Part shown: piece after piece, positions 33,473 through 41,601 of the stretch
Layout of the letters: each line of letters begins with the position of its first letter
Numbering within the stretch: position 1 is the first letter of the stretch
From: Sphacelaria rigidula
Lineage: Eukaryota; Phaeophyceae; Sphacelariales
DNA: 41,601 bases
Reading direction: 5' to 3'
Assembly: GCA_964200075.2 (NCBI GenBank)
Contig: CAXNAA020000007.1
Coordinates: 1 to 41,601 of the forward strand
The notes under the pieces: generated by a model
Told to the model about the DNA's origin: nothing
The model's database searches: none
The model's input: only the letters and a program-made list of their open reading frames with translations
Position numbers and translations under genes: made by a program

Positions 33473-33660
33473 GTAGGCGGTGCACGTTGGTCGTGAGTTA
33501 TGCGTTTTCTTGAAGCCTTCAGTTCTTACCGACGCTTCGCATGCATGCCAGTCACCCGCTGTATTCTCTCCACCTTCATGCTGTCAAAACGTAGCCCCAA
33601 CTTTTTGCGGTACAGTGCTGATCACGAAGTATCAATCGACAACTTCGTGACATTTTCCAG

Positions 33661-33756
33661 GAAGAGCTGGAAAGTGTCGACATAACTCCACGTTGGTTTG
33701 AGGCTGCAACGGGGGACGCAATATTCTACTTCATCCGCGAATCAATAACGTGGCAG
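33661..33756 (+). CDS. Giant gene exon: unknown extracellular segment
   Basis: 32 codons after TTTCCAG, ending CAG|GTATGC, phase 0. It encodes EELESVDITPRWFEAATGDA and IFYFIRESITWQ. Confidence 0.7.
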
Positions 33757-34661
33757 GTATGCTGTTGCAGAGATTCTTGATGCCATTGCGTTGCTGCACC
33801 ATCGCTGTCATATCAGTGGGATTATCGACAAGTTGCGCCGTAATTGACCCAGTTCTAGTGCTGTGTAAAACTTGACGATGATATATATGCAACACGATCG
33901 TAGTTATGCGCACCACTTTTTTTTTGCCGTGATGCTTTCAATCCCGCCCCTCTCTCGGGACGTGGACCTGTCTGTGCTCCCTAGGGATCAACCCATATTT
34001 TTTTCTCCGCCGGTACATACCCGAAATGTTGGTATCGTGGATCGGATGAGCACTACCGTACCGTCTCGATTTTCGTGAGCTTGTTTAAGCTATTCACGTC
34101 GTCATATTTTCATCTACGGAAATCATATTCTTTCCAGAAAACACCCGTATTTGTCAGGATTAGAACCCTCGAACTTCATTCATGGACCCTCGGAGCGTGG
34201 CCATACACTAATTATTTTTTTGTCGCACTTTGAACCGCTCCCCTTCCTCGGAACGAGTTCGTGGTCTCAAGGGATCTTCCCACCTCTCCCCCGGTACACA
34301 CGCCTTGCATTTTGGTCTCGCGGATAGGGTTAGCACTCCCGCACCGCGTCAACTCACGTCAAACAAACTCAGTCGACTACTTTGTTTACTCATGTTCTCA
34401 TGCTTTCCACGATGGATCTCAGATACTACGAAGAAAACTCCCTACGCCGACTCTCGTTCCCTCCACCCTAATGGCGACAGTCGGACCATTATACCACCGG
34501 GGCGCGGCAATGTAACCAACCAACTAAAAAACTTCGGCGTATCCGAAAGCCCGTGCGGGCGGTGTTTCGCTGCCGAAATACTCTATTCAGTCTAAACCCC
34601 AGTCGATGACTGTTGAAAAGCCTTGTGACTGTGCCTCGTATATATTCTGTGCACTTTGAAG
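33757..34661 (+). other. Long intron of the giant gene
   Basis: 905 bases between a GTATGC donor and a CTTTGAAG acceptor. It contains the diverged direct repeat described separately, and no exon that fits. Confidence 0.6.
33912..34500 (+). repeat. Diverged tandem duplication inside an intron, period about 298 bp
   Basis: Copy 1 starts near 33912 and copy 2 near 34210, each with a T run followed by CG. Shared blocks in order: CGCCCCTCTCTCGG against CGCTCCCCTTCCTCGG, GGGATC, CCGGTACATAC against CCGGTACACAC, TTGGTATCGTGGAT against TTGGTCTCGCGGAT, and AGCACTACCGTACCG against AGCACTCCCGCACCG. The second half of each copy is weaker. Confidence 0.75.
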
Positions 34662-35099
34662 GACTTCACCGGAAGAGATGCAACTCGAGTTGGCTACTAC
34701 GACAGGGGGACTGGAGCCAAAATTACTTCTTTGAGTACTGAACAAGGATCGGACGTGTTTGTACCCGTCTCGGTCGATCGCAAGGCCGCTAACACCTTCA
34801 GCGGTGGCTGCACAGATCTATGTTATCCAAGAACGATGACTTTGACCATCAGCTACTTCCAGTTGGACACCCAAACAAAGCGCATCATTGATGCCAAGTT
34901 GATTTACGAGGACTTCGACAAGGATCCTTCTATCTCCGATTACACCTTAAACATCGTATACTATCCTTTGGACTATTGGGACCTAATCATCAAATTCGCC
35001 TTTGAAAGGGCGGTCTTCATAGCGCTCTTCATGGTGATTGGCTTCACGTCGGTGCTCGTGGCAGCGCTGTACTGGGTGACTGTCCGCCTCACCACACAG
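34662..35099 (+). CDS. Giant gene exon: juxtamembrane region and first transmembrane segment
   Basis: 146 codons, phase 0, ending CAG|GTACGC. It encodes DFTGRDATRVGYYDRGTGAK, a CTDLCYPRTMTLTISYF strand with two cysteines, then LDYWDLIIKFAFERA and the hydrophobic segment VFIALFMVIGFTSVLVAALY. The last is the first clear membrane span of the gene. Everything before it would be outside the cell. Confidence 0.85.
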
Positions 35100-36127
35100 G
35101 TACGCAATGGGGGTGCGGTTGGTGTTGCGGAGTATGCTCATACTATCTATTTGTCCTATATCGAGGGTGCACGCGATCGCACGGCAATCTAGCGGGGGAG
35201 GCGGTTACGACACGGACACCGCTCTGCGCCCATCTTGTTTGTCGGTTGTTTGCTTCTCTCCTTGACTTGCAACTTGTGCGATGTTCCCCAGTTGCGTTCC
35301 TGACTATGTTTACTTTGTGCGCGGATTCCTTTTCTTTCTTACTTTTCGGGTGTTCATGCTTTCTTCCTTTCTCCCTCTCCCTTCCTCCCTCTCTTCCTCT
35401 TGTTCTGTGTTTGGTTTGGTTTGGTTCTGTCATATTCTGCTGCTGCTGCTGCTACTACTGGCGCCGTTGTTGTTGTTGTTGTTGTTGTTGTTGTGGCTGT
35501 TGTTGTTGCTGTTGTTGCTGTTGCTGTTGCTGTTGTTGTTGTTGTTGTCGTTGTCGTTGTCATCGTCGTCATCTTTTTTTTTCTTCATTATTCTCACCTC
35601 ACGGTGTTCCCTCCTTCTTCATCTTCCTCCTCCTCGAGTTCCTTTAGCTTGGGGTACGTCTGTCTTTATCACCATAGCTGGATTCGTAGCGGAACAGTAA
35701 GTTCGTGTGTGCCAATGAATCAATTAATCTGTACGAAGAATTGTTTGTAGGGATGTGTGCCGACGTAGACTATTTTCATCGTACCATAGTAGTGCAGTCT
35801 CGAAAGACTTGCTACAAAAAAAGCATGAGCTGGTAAGATGTAGTGTGTTGTCTATGGTACGATTGGTCGGGCACTGGTGAGAACGAGATAGATCTTGACC
35901 CGACACGTAACACTTGTCGACAATGCCCAACGGGTTCGTGTCGACGACGTTGAAGAAGTACGTTTCCAGCAGCCAAGTAGCAAGTAGTCTGAATTGGAGG
36001 GATTGAATTAAATCGAACTTCTTGAACCTGGACACCACACTCTTGGACTATTGGCACGTGTTCAGGAGTTGGCTCTTCAAATGGTTTCTCAAACGTCGCA
36101 TGCCATGCCGTCTTTACACTTCGCGAG
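35100..36127 (+). other. Long intron with triplet and pyrimidine tracts
   Basis: About 1 kb. The first half becomes pyrimidine-rich, then the triplet tract (35437-35573), then a strong pyrimidine tract ending at TTTAG (35647). A short hydrophobic frame after that site (35650-35697) fits neither flanking phase. The rest shows no pattern. Confidence 0.55.
35437..35573 (+). repeat. CTG/GTT triplet microsatellite
   Basis: Imperfect trinucleotide tract: CTG units, then about 25 TTG/GTT units with interspersed CTG, then TCG. It is followed by a T run. It makes long chance frames on both strands (poly-Leu, poly-Val, poly-Thr) that are not genes. Confidence 0.95.
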
Positions 36128-36390
36128 AATGTTGCCCATGTCTATATTGTAAACGTCGAACAGCTGGTGAATCCCTCCCGCCTGCACTTCTGGAGTATGT
36201 TCAGCCTCATTGCTCCGCCGGCATTCTCGGGTACACTGCTGGGGTTGGTACCCGTTGTCGTTATGACGTTGGCCATCTGGGTGCTGTTATATGGACCGCC
36301 ATTCGTCGATACCGAGGATTGGATCTTGGATAGTTACAAGCTGCACTATATGGACACGGCGGTGGATCCCGACAACAAAGAGAAAGCGAG
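36128..36390 (+). CDS. Giant gene exon: second transmembrane segment
   Basis: Both acceptors, GCGAG at 36127 and GAACAG at 36163, give phase 0 in the same frame; the longer form starts NVAHVYIVNVEQLVNPSRLH. It contains FSLIAPPAFSGTLLGLVPVV followed by VMTLAIWVLLYGPPF, one or two membrane spans, then an acidic loop with DSYKLHYMDTAVDPDNKEK. The exon ends in phase 2 at GTGAAG. Confidence 0.75.
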
Positions 36391-36626
36391 GTGAAGAAGT
36401 GAACAAGTCGTCCACCTCGTCGACCCGACCCAAACCTGTGTATGCGCGTGATCATCACAGGGCACAGGGGGCAACCTTTTGTACGTAGAGCGACGAATTG
36501 GGCGTGCCCTATGAGATCTTTCAGCTCAGCGTGTAGGTACCAAGGTTGTTTCTTACACCCACACATTGGACTGAAGAAATGGAGGAGCAGCATTAATGTC
36601 ACGTTCTCCGTTTTTCAACACCTCAG

Positions 36627-36768
36627 GTGCGGGCGGCTTGGCGTGGGCTTCGTCACAGTGAGTGTGGTGTGCATATGGCAAGGTGCACGTATATTCTTGC
36701 CAGATCGTCAGACAAAACGCTCCAGGGAAATGGAGATAAAACGAGATGCAAGGGCAGAGAAGGAACAG
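36627..36768 (+). CDS. Giant gene exon: transmembrane segment and basic cytoplasmic loop
   Basis: It starts in phase 2 after CCTCAG, matching the previous exon, and ends CAG|GTGCGT in phase 0. It encodes CGRLGVGFVTVSVVCIWQGA and then a long basic/acidic helix RQTKRSREMEIKRDARAEKE. The charge pattern suggests the loop is cytoplasmic. Confidence 0.85.
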
Positions 36769-36991
36769 GTGCGTGGCTGGCCTATGACGGCCGCACTGTG
36801 ACTCAAGGTGACACTCTCGTCTTAGATGAACTGCCAGTATTCCCGACACAATAAACATGGAGTAAGATGCTAGTGGAAAGTGTAGCCTGATCGAAGCCGG
36901 CTGTGACCCACACGGGTGGGCAGACACAGCTCGTTGGGCCACGTCATCGTGTGCCCAAGCGTTCACCACATTACGCACCCATTCATCACAG

Positions 36992-37180
36992 GTGTGGATC
37001 GCCCTAACCTGGCGACGGAGCAACATGGTGTTCTCCTCGTACGCAATGGGTCTGTTCGGTCTTTTCATTATCGAGTTCTCCCTGTGGAATAACTTTGGCA
37101 ACTACATTTGGTACGTGTCGATCGGCTTCACCGTCTTGGACATGTTCATCGGCGATATTGTCAGCTATCAGCTGAAGGAG
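36992..37180 (+). CDS. Giant gene exon: two transmembrane segments
   Basis: 63 codons in phase 0 from ATCACAG to GAG|GTGCGT. It encodes VWIALTWRRSNMVFSSYAMG, then LFGLFIIEFSLWNNFGNYIW and YVSIGFTVLDMFIGDIVSYQ. Two closely spaced spans with aromatic residues at the edges. Confidence 0.85.
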
Positions 37181-37323
37181 GTGCGTACAATTGGAGGAGA
37201 GGTTGAATTTTAGTCGTCTGTTCAATGCCCGCTGTACTCTTGTCACCACCATGCGCTGGAGTGGACTTGTAACTTCCTTTTCCGGACATGTTTTTGGCGT
37301 CGGTCACACCATCGCACCTGCAG

Positions 37324-37502
37324 GTCCTCCTGGAAGCTCCTGTCGGGACTGGCCTGGGTACAGTTATTGGAATCACTGGGATGGGAGCCAACGACTTCAT
37401 GGACTTCTTGCTGTCGTATTTCGTTGACCTCGGGCTCATCATGCTCTTCCGGGTCAACATTGACCCCGCTCTGGGTGACATCTTGGACGCGATCGGTGGA
37501 CT
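37324..37502 (+). CDS. Giant gene exon: transmembrane segments with GANDFMDFLLSYF motif
   Basis: The acceptor is CTGCAG, phase 0. It encodes VGTGLGTVIGITGMGANDFM, then DFLLSYFVDLGLIMLFRVNI and DPALGDILDAIGG. A perfect GTAAGT donor begins at 37503, so the apparent TAA stop at 37504 lies in the intron. The exon ends in phase 2. Confidence 0.8.
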
Positions 37503-38488
37503 GTAAGTGCGAAACTGTGGGGGTTTACGTGTACTTCTATTGCGTTGCCTTTTTTGGAAACGAGATGTCGCCCAATGTGTCGATATTGGCTAGAGAGGTG
37601 CTCCGTGAGGGAAAACCTCGTCCCAGCTGGCGACCGATTTTGGGCCCCCTTATCGGAAAGATCCGCGGAGCGCAAAAAGTAGACAGGTATCCGGATATAT
37701 GGCTATCCGACTGTCCGGAGCATCAAAACTATCGACGGATGAGGACTGGAACCAAGGGAACATGCTCTTTGGCGCTACCCAAATGGATGTGCGCGCTTGC
37801 GGCTGGTGTTTCAGAACATGACTTAGCTTTCACGTACAAAAGCTGCCACAATACCCCTGGCCCGCTGACCTATCCTCCTTCCAGTCACGAAAAATGTGCC
37901 TGGGGTCCTTGCGGTGTGTGTGTGTGTGTCTTCACCGGGATGTTGGGCGCTGACTCATACTTTTCGGGGACTGCGTTGGGCATTTATTGTGCTGGTAGGT
38001 CTTGACGCCGGGAACCACCAAGGCACCTACATCTCTCAACGCTCGTGTGAAATGGAATTGTGGACAACAACATTAAATGGAGCGCGATAGCTTCGGCAAA
38101 ATAGTTGGTGTGCCCTCACTTTCAAGGATATCCAAGCAGGCGCCAGGCTGATACCAGCCTAGCACACCTTCGACTTTGGGGTTCGCCCTCCAGGGTATCG
38201 CGCCAAAAGCGAAAACTGAGATTATGTGGTTCACTTGTCTACCGATGATTAGATCACCAACGTTGCTGCCCTCTTCATTGTAGGAGAGCCTACACGACTA
38301 CCCTTACTGCTAGCCTTGCCAAGGCTGGAGGGGCTGGGGTGTATAATTGGGCAGCAGGTTCTCCGGATGGAGGACTGCGCGTCAGGCGGATAACGACTTG
38401 CCGACGGAAAATCCTTATCCGAATAAGAATGGATTTCTCTGCGATCTTATATTTCGGAGCAGATTAGGATCGAGCTCTTTCGGGGCAG
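37503..38488 (+). other. Long intron of the giant gene
   Basis: About 986 bases from a GTAAGT donor to a possible GGGGCAG acceptor. A 212-codon frame (37367-38005) reads through from the exon in the wrong frame and is not supported. No repeats were seen. Confidence 0.5.
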
Positions 38489-38618
38489 ATATCCAGATAA
38501 GGGATTGTTTTATGAAAAACAAGAGCGACTCGAGAAACAATATGGCTTGCTTAAACCGATTCTGCTCGTTGTCACTCCTTTTATGTCCAGATTAATTCAC
38601 ACAGCACGCAAGAACTAG
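38489..38618 (+). CDS. Probable giant gene exon: charged helix and hydrophobic segment
   Basis: It is too short for a start-to-stop frame, but strongly protein-like: PDKGLFYEKQERLEKQYG, then LLKPILLVVTPFMSRLIHTA and a TAG at 38616-38618. The acceptor at 38488 fits the phase-2 end at 37502; an AG at 38462 would add IRIELFRGRY but breaks the phase. No good donor was found before the TAG. It is therefore either the last exon of an alternative end, or its donor is weak (GTTGTC near 38570). Confidence 0.5.
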
Positions 38619-39135
38619 AGATGAACGTCACAAACCACGGCGAATATTAACCCTCACCTCGAAGGTGTTCTCACGTTTATGAAGAGATACACGGCGTGCG
38701 ACACAAAGCTCGATAGCCCACAGCGTAGCTCTCAATCAGCCTGGTTATTGCGTGGTTGGCGTTGTGTCAATCGGCCGTGAACTGAAGTAGCGTTGTCTGT
38801 GTTCGGACAATTACGTCATGCTGACGGTTTGGTGAAAGGGCAACTCAAAAAACTTGGGCGCATATTCCTGTTGCTTGCCCAATATCGCACCAACGCCACC
38901 TGAAAGCATTTCCTCATACTGCGGTGAACCATGGTTGCTGTACCTCTAAAGTTGCCAGGCGTCTAGCGTGAGTATCTGTAGATGACTGGACATGTCTTGA
39001 AATGTTGAGCATCCACTCTAACGGTAGCGCATTGTGTTGTGTTGTCGTCCCATCTATTCTGGACGCCGGGCTACACCTTTCGGTATATGTGGGCGCACCA
39101 GCCGGGGTCACACAGGAGGAAGGTCAACACAGGAG
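38619..39135 (+). other. Unassigned sequence, intronic if the gene continues
   Basis: About 500 bases without a splice-bounded frame, repeat or RNA signal that I could recognise. Confidence 0.5.
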
Positions 39136-39385
39136 TTTTTCTTTGTTTTGTTTTGTTTGAGTACTCCATCTTCCTTGTGCGGTGCTTGCCTTTTACTTTT
39201 ATCGCGTGAGGGGTTCAGCAATCCCTTTCCTTCGTCGACCGTGAAGTCGAATTTTGTGTACCCACGACATAGTCGCTCTCCACTGGTGGGCATGAGAAAA
39301 AATCCCAGATCGCTCCGAGATTCGAACCCGCGACCCAACCGTCAGAAGGTGTCGAGCTTACCAACTGAGCTACGGGGGCGACCGG
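39136..39385 (-). mobile_element. tRNA-derived SINE
   Basis: On the minus strand a tRNA-like head carries an A box TAGCTCAGTTGG (39361-39372) and a B box GGTTCGAATCT (39318-39328), about 33 bases apart as in tRNA genes. A non-tRNA body follows, and the element ends in an A-rich tail built of CAAAA-type units (39136-39161). This head, body and A-tail order defines a SINE transcribed by RNA polymerase III. The acceptor stem is imperfect, so it is not a working tRNA gene. Target-site duplications were not found by eye. Confidence 0.75.
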
Positions 39386-40011
39386 CATTGCATCCATGTG
39401 ACTATACACGGAGCACGGAGTTTCTTTTCTATTGGCATGTGATTGTTTGCGCAATTAGGTCCCGCCTTAACTAGACAAGAAAAATGAGGAGGAAATGATG
39501 ATAATGGCAATAACATGACGGTTCACAACATCATAATCATGACGAATCAAGCGTCATCCCTATCGATGCGAAAAAACAATCAGAACGATAACATGACGAC
39601 ACGCGAACAGTGGTTACTGCTCATGGGAAAGCCAGCTGCGCACCACATGATGATCCAAACAGCTCAAGCGTGTCAACCATTGACGCCCCCTTGCGCATTC
39701 TCAACGGATTGTTCTTCCGTTCTCACTTTTTTAAATTCCCAAATGATTAATTTTGATGGGAGTGGTTCCAGGGGCGATGAAAATAGCGCATCAGCCTTCA
39801 ATCAATCAGAAGGACAAAAGAGAAACGATACTGAAACCGCCAGAATCATTCTGCTCCTCACGATGCGTTCTCATGGTCTTCGTCTGATCAAGGCGGGGTC
39901 TAATCAAGAAAATGATGAAGCCATCTAGAAGCAGGAATGACGCGCACGTATCACAACGATGGGGGTTGTCTCGCGGCATTTACTCGCGACCCAAATATTT
40001 TGATGAGACAG
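39386..40011 (+). other. Unassigned sequence, intronic if the gene continues
   Basis: It contains one 138-codon frame (39515-39928) rich in N, Q, S and M with no domain pattern and no sign of being an exon. Nothing else was seen. Confidence 0.45.
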
Positions 40012-40100
40012 CCTACAAGACGGAGCAGAACACATCTCTACAATTGGTTGCCAATCACGTTCATGTCACTGGTCCTCTTTATTCTGCCCTTGTCATACAG
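40012..40100 (+). CDS. Probable giant gene exon: transmembrane segment
   Basis: The frame reads PTRRSRTHLYNWLPITFMSL followed by VLFILPLSYR: basic residues and then a clear membrane span. It ends in phase 2 at CATACAG|GTATCA, which is exactly the phase needed by the exon at 40345. The start after GAGACAG is tentative; a longer exon back to about 39937 is possible. Confidence 0.6.
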
Positions 40101-40344
40101 GTATCAATCTGCGAAGGATTCCACTAAAAACCGGATGCCAATCTGGTTGGCGGCACGCCTCGCAGTGACACAAGATGGCCCCAATGCGATTGCAACTCCT
40201 ACCAAGTAAGATCACCTCCGGCATGATATATATTTTAAATGTTTCCGTTTGGCGTATGCTGGTCCCCACGTGTTGTAGGGTTTGGGTTTTGATACCATGT
40301 GTTTCTACTTCGCTTCCCGTTGTCATGTTATTCGTCACCAACAG

Positions 40345-40489
40345 GGGGAGCGGGCAAGAAGATTTGGTTGGAGAGGGAGCTGAGACCGTGGAGCCCATTC
40401 TTAATTCTTTTGGTGGATACTCTACAGACAATCTGAGCAATTTCTACTTCCCCTACATCATTGTCCTTCTGATGATATTTCGGGAACAG
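40345..40489 (+). CDS. Giant gene exon: transmembrane segment, GC-type donor
   Basis: It starts in phase 2 after ACCAACAG and encodes GSGQEDLVGEGAETVEPILN, then GGYSTDNLSNFYFPYIIVLL and MIFREQ. It ends in phase 0 at ACAG|GCAAGT, which is the consensus of the minor GC-AG intron class. It shows that the gene goes on to the right, beyond the window. Confidence 0.75.
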
Positions 40490-41601
40490 GCAAGTGTTGC
40501 GTGTGTTGATCGTGTTGATCGTGTTATTCATGGCCCTAGAAAATATCCAGCTGCATCCATGACAATTAACCTTCGGTGGGGTGTCGGTGTGTGTTGAGTC
40601 CTGCTTAGATTTATGGGTCGATTTATGGGTTGCAGGTGGGATCGATCGGTATCACTCACAAGAGCTGTGAGAGTTGTGAGCGTTTTTGGAGATCTTTCTG
40701 ATCTCATTTCAATGGCTCCTGCTTACCGGTGTAATTTCGTTCGGTGAACTTTCGGGAGTATACACTCCTGCAGGGTTTCCACTCGAAGCAAAGTTAAAAG
40801 TTGTGTTCTAGCACTTGCTCGTTGGGATCTACCACCTCTGCAGAATGAACAGACCGGAATGTAACAGAGGTGCATGATATACTTCCGGTATGTGCGACTA
40901 TCATATCCAACGGCTCCGAGTGGAAGCGTTTACGGGTTTATAGTGCCTGCCAACTAGATGTCGACTTGCCGTTGGAATTTTTTATTCTAAACATGCAGAC
41001 ACGGTATTGGTAATTGTTTCTACTACGAGCTGGGCCAGCAGCAAATCCCGCATTTGCATGTCACACAATAACACATCAATTTTACCAAATCACCCCGACT
41101 TGAGTATATCGGTGTGATCTGCAGACCAACGTGGTAACGTACGGGACCGCCGCTGAATGAAGAAAAAAAATGTGAAAAAATGTACTGCACAATGTATCAC
41201 CTAACCAACGGAACTAAAAATAGGAATCCCTCGGGATTTGAACTCCTGCCCTCCATAACTGGAGTCAACGGCATCACTTGGGTTATTGAAGCGCAGCCGT
41301 GCCGCACGAAAGGTTGGATGCTGCGCCAATGTTCTGGACTTTTTGGCCGAAATTGTACCAGGATCTCCTCCACCACACAAGGACGCACAAATACACTAGG
41401 GATGCCCCCGTATTCCTTTTTTTCCACGGAGTTGTGGCCTTTTGTCAGTTTTTGCAAAAACTTCAAATCGACACTTTCTACGATAGCCCCCCCCCCCAGA
41501 ACCAGCTAAAAGTGTCACGAAAAAAATGGCCATACAGCGCCTGGTGTTCGGGTTCAGGCTGCATGAAGCGCCTCATATTGGCGACATTGGCTAGAATGAA
41601 C
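40490..41601 (+). other. Probable intron or 3' flank with no recognisable gene
   Basis: After the GC donor I found no exon that fits. There is a short GTTGATCGT triplication near 40504-40530 and a repeated GATTTATGGGT near 40610-40635, plus the possible tRNA-like relic at 41225-41311. Frames here are chance ones. Confidence 0.5.
41225..41311 (-). other. Possible tRNA-like / SINE relic
   Basis: The minus strand has a B-box-like AGTTCAAATCC (41234-41244). Upstream is ACTCCAGTTATGGAG, which can form an anticodon-arm-like hairpin, and a CCAAGTGATGCC stretch placed like a D arm. No A-rich tail was seen. A weak case, recorded because a clearer tRNA-derived element lies 2 kb away. Confidence 0.3.

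Larger units (their letters stand above)
3685..40489 (+). other. Giant gene: cadherin-like / IPT-TIG / Cys-rich / multi-pass membrane protein (partial)
   Basis: More than 30 exons can be joined with mostly phase-0 GT-AG introns, giving about 8,300 visible codons without a start or stop in the window. Domain order: cadherin-like repeats, three IPT units plus a cupredoxin-like insert, about 53 IPT units in one exon, three IPT units, a GCC2/GCC3 stalk, a CUB-like piece, a late IPT unit, unknown beta-rich exons, then a membrane module. IPT/TIG (immunoglobulin-like fold) domains occur outside the cell in plexins, MET and fibrocystin-like proteins. By inference this is a surface adhesion or receptor protein with a huge ectodomain. 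No kinase or other enzyme domain is visible. In-frame problems at 4971, 7312 and 29543 leave open that this copy is inactive or misassembled. Confidence 0.8.

Noticed and set aside
35648-35697. Short hydrophobic frame after the TTTAG at 35647 (GTSVFITIAGFVAE) as a membrane exon
   Set aside because: The acceptor is strong, but the frame fits neither the phase-0 end at 35099 nor the start of the next exon; left as unproven.
35246-35750. Long frames rich in Leu, Cys or Val (and Thr on the other strand) around the triplet tract
   Set aside because: Produced by the CTG/GTT microsatellite and the pyrimidine tract; no start context or domain pattern.
37504-37506. TAA as the stop codon of the giant gene
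   Set aside because: It overlaps a perfect GTAAGT donor, and further phase-compatible membrane exons follow at 40012 and 40345.
37367-38005. 212-codon frame overlapping the GANDFMDFLLSYF exon
   Set aside because: It reads the exon in the wrong frame and then runs into the intron; no membrane or domain pattern.
39300-39385. A functional tRNA gene on the minus strand
   Set aside because: The A and B boxes are good, but the acceptor stem does not pair properly and an A-tailed body follows; a SINE explains it better.
39515-39928. 138-codon N/Q/S-rich frame
   Set aside because: No domain pattern, no promoter or splice context, composition like chance AT-richer sequence; at most a hypothetical.
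1-41601. CRISPR arrays, bacterial operons, ribosome binding sites or rRNA genes
   Set aside because: Nothing of the kind is seen; splice sites and domain content are eukaryotic.

Overview
The window looks like nuclear DNA of an intron-rich eukaryotic alga, most likely a brown alga or another stramenopile. The reasons are short exons between introns of a few hundred bases with ordinary GT-AG borders, an extracellular IPT/TIG plus cysteine-rich protein of enormous size, and a Ty1/copia remnant. The lineage is inferred from architecture and style only.

Layout. (1) 1-2950, minus strand: a decayed Ty1/copia retrotransposon with gag, CCHC knuckle, protease and GAG-pre-integrase pieces. The integrase core is missing, and only the first residues of the reverse transcriptase remain before the window edge. 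(2) About 3685 to at least 40489, plus strand: one giant gene that fills almost all of the rest. I could chain more than 30 exons by matching splice sites and intron phases. Roughly 8,300 codons are visible; neither the start codon nor the stop codon is in view.

Order of the protein: cadherin-like repeats of the kind seen in bacterial adhesins (3685-6977); three IPT/TIG repeats plus a cupredoxin-like inserted domain (7258-8762); one exon of about 15.7 kb carrying about 53 IPT/TIG units (9071-24761); three more IPT units running into an ephrin-receptor-like (GCC2/GCC3) cysteine-rich stalk (25014-29156); a CUB-like piece and one late IPT unit (29561-30635); a series of small beta-rich exons that I do not recognise (30869-33756); and a multi-pass membrane module (34662-40489, at least seven hydrophobic segments). 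Inference: a giant type-I-oriented cell-surface or cell-wall adhesion/receptor protein.

The reading frame has three trouble spots: an in-frame TGA at 7312-7314, an intron whose only phase-compatible start is AT at 4971, and an exon near 29522 that would contain a TGA at 29543. These may be sequence errors, a null allele or missed micro-introns.

(3) Non-coding structure: two diverged tandem duplications inside introns (28520-28900 and 33912-34500), a CTG/GTT triplet tract (35437-35573), a perfect 27-bp tandem repeat (26302-26355), a tRNA-derived SINE on the minus strand (39136-39385) and a possible second tRNA-like relic (41225-41311). The last 1.1 kb shows no convincing exon.
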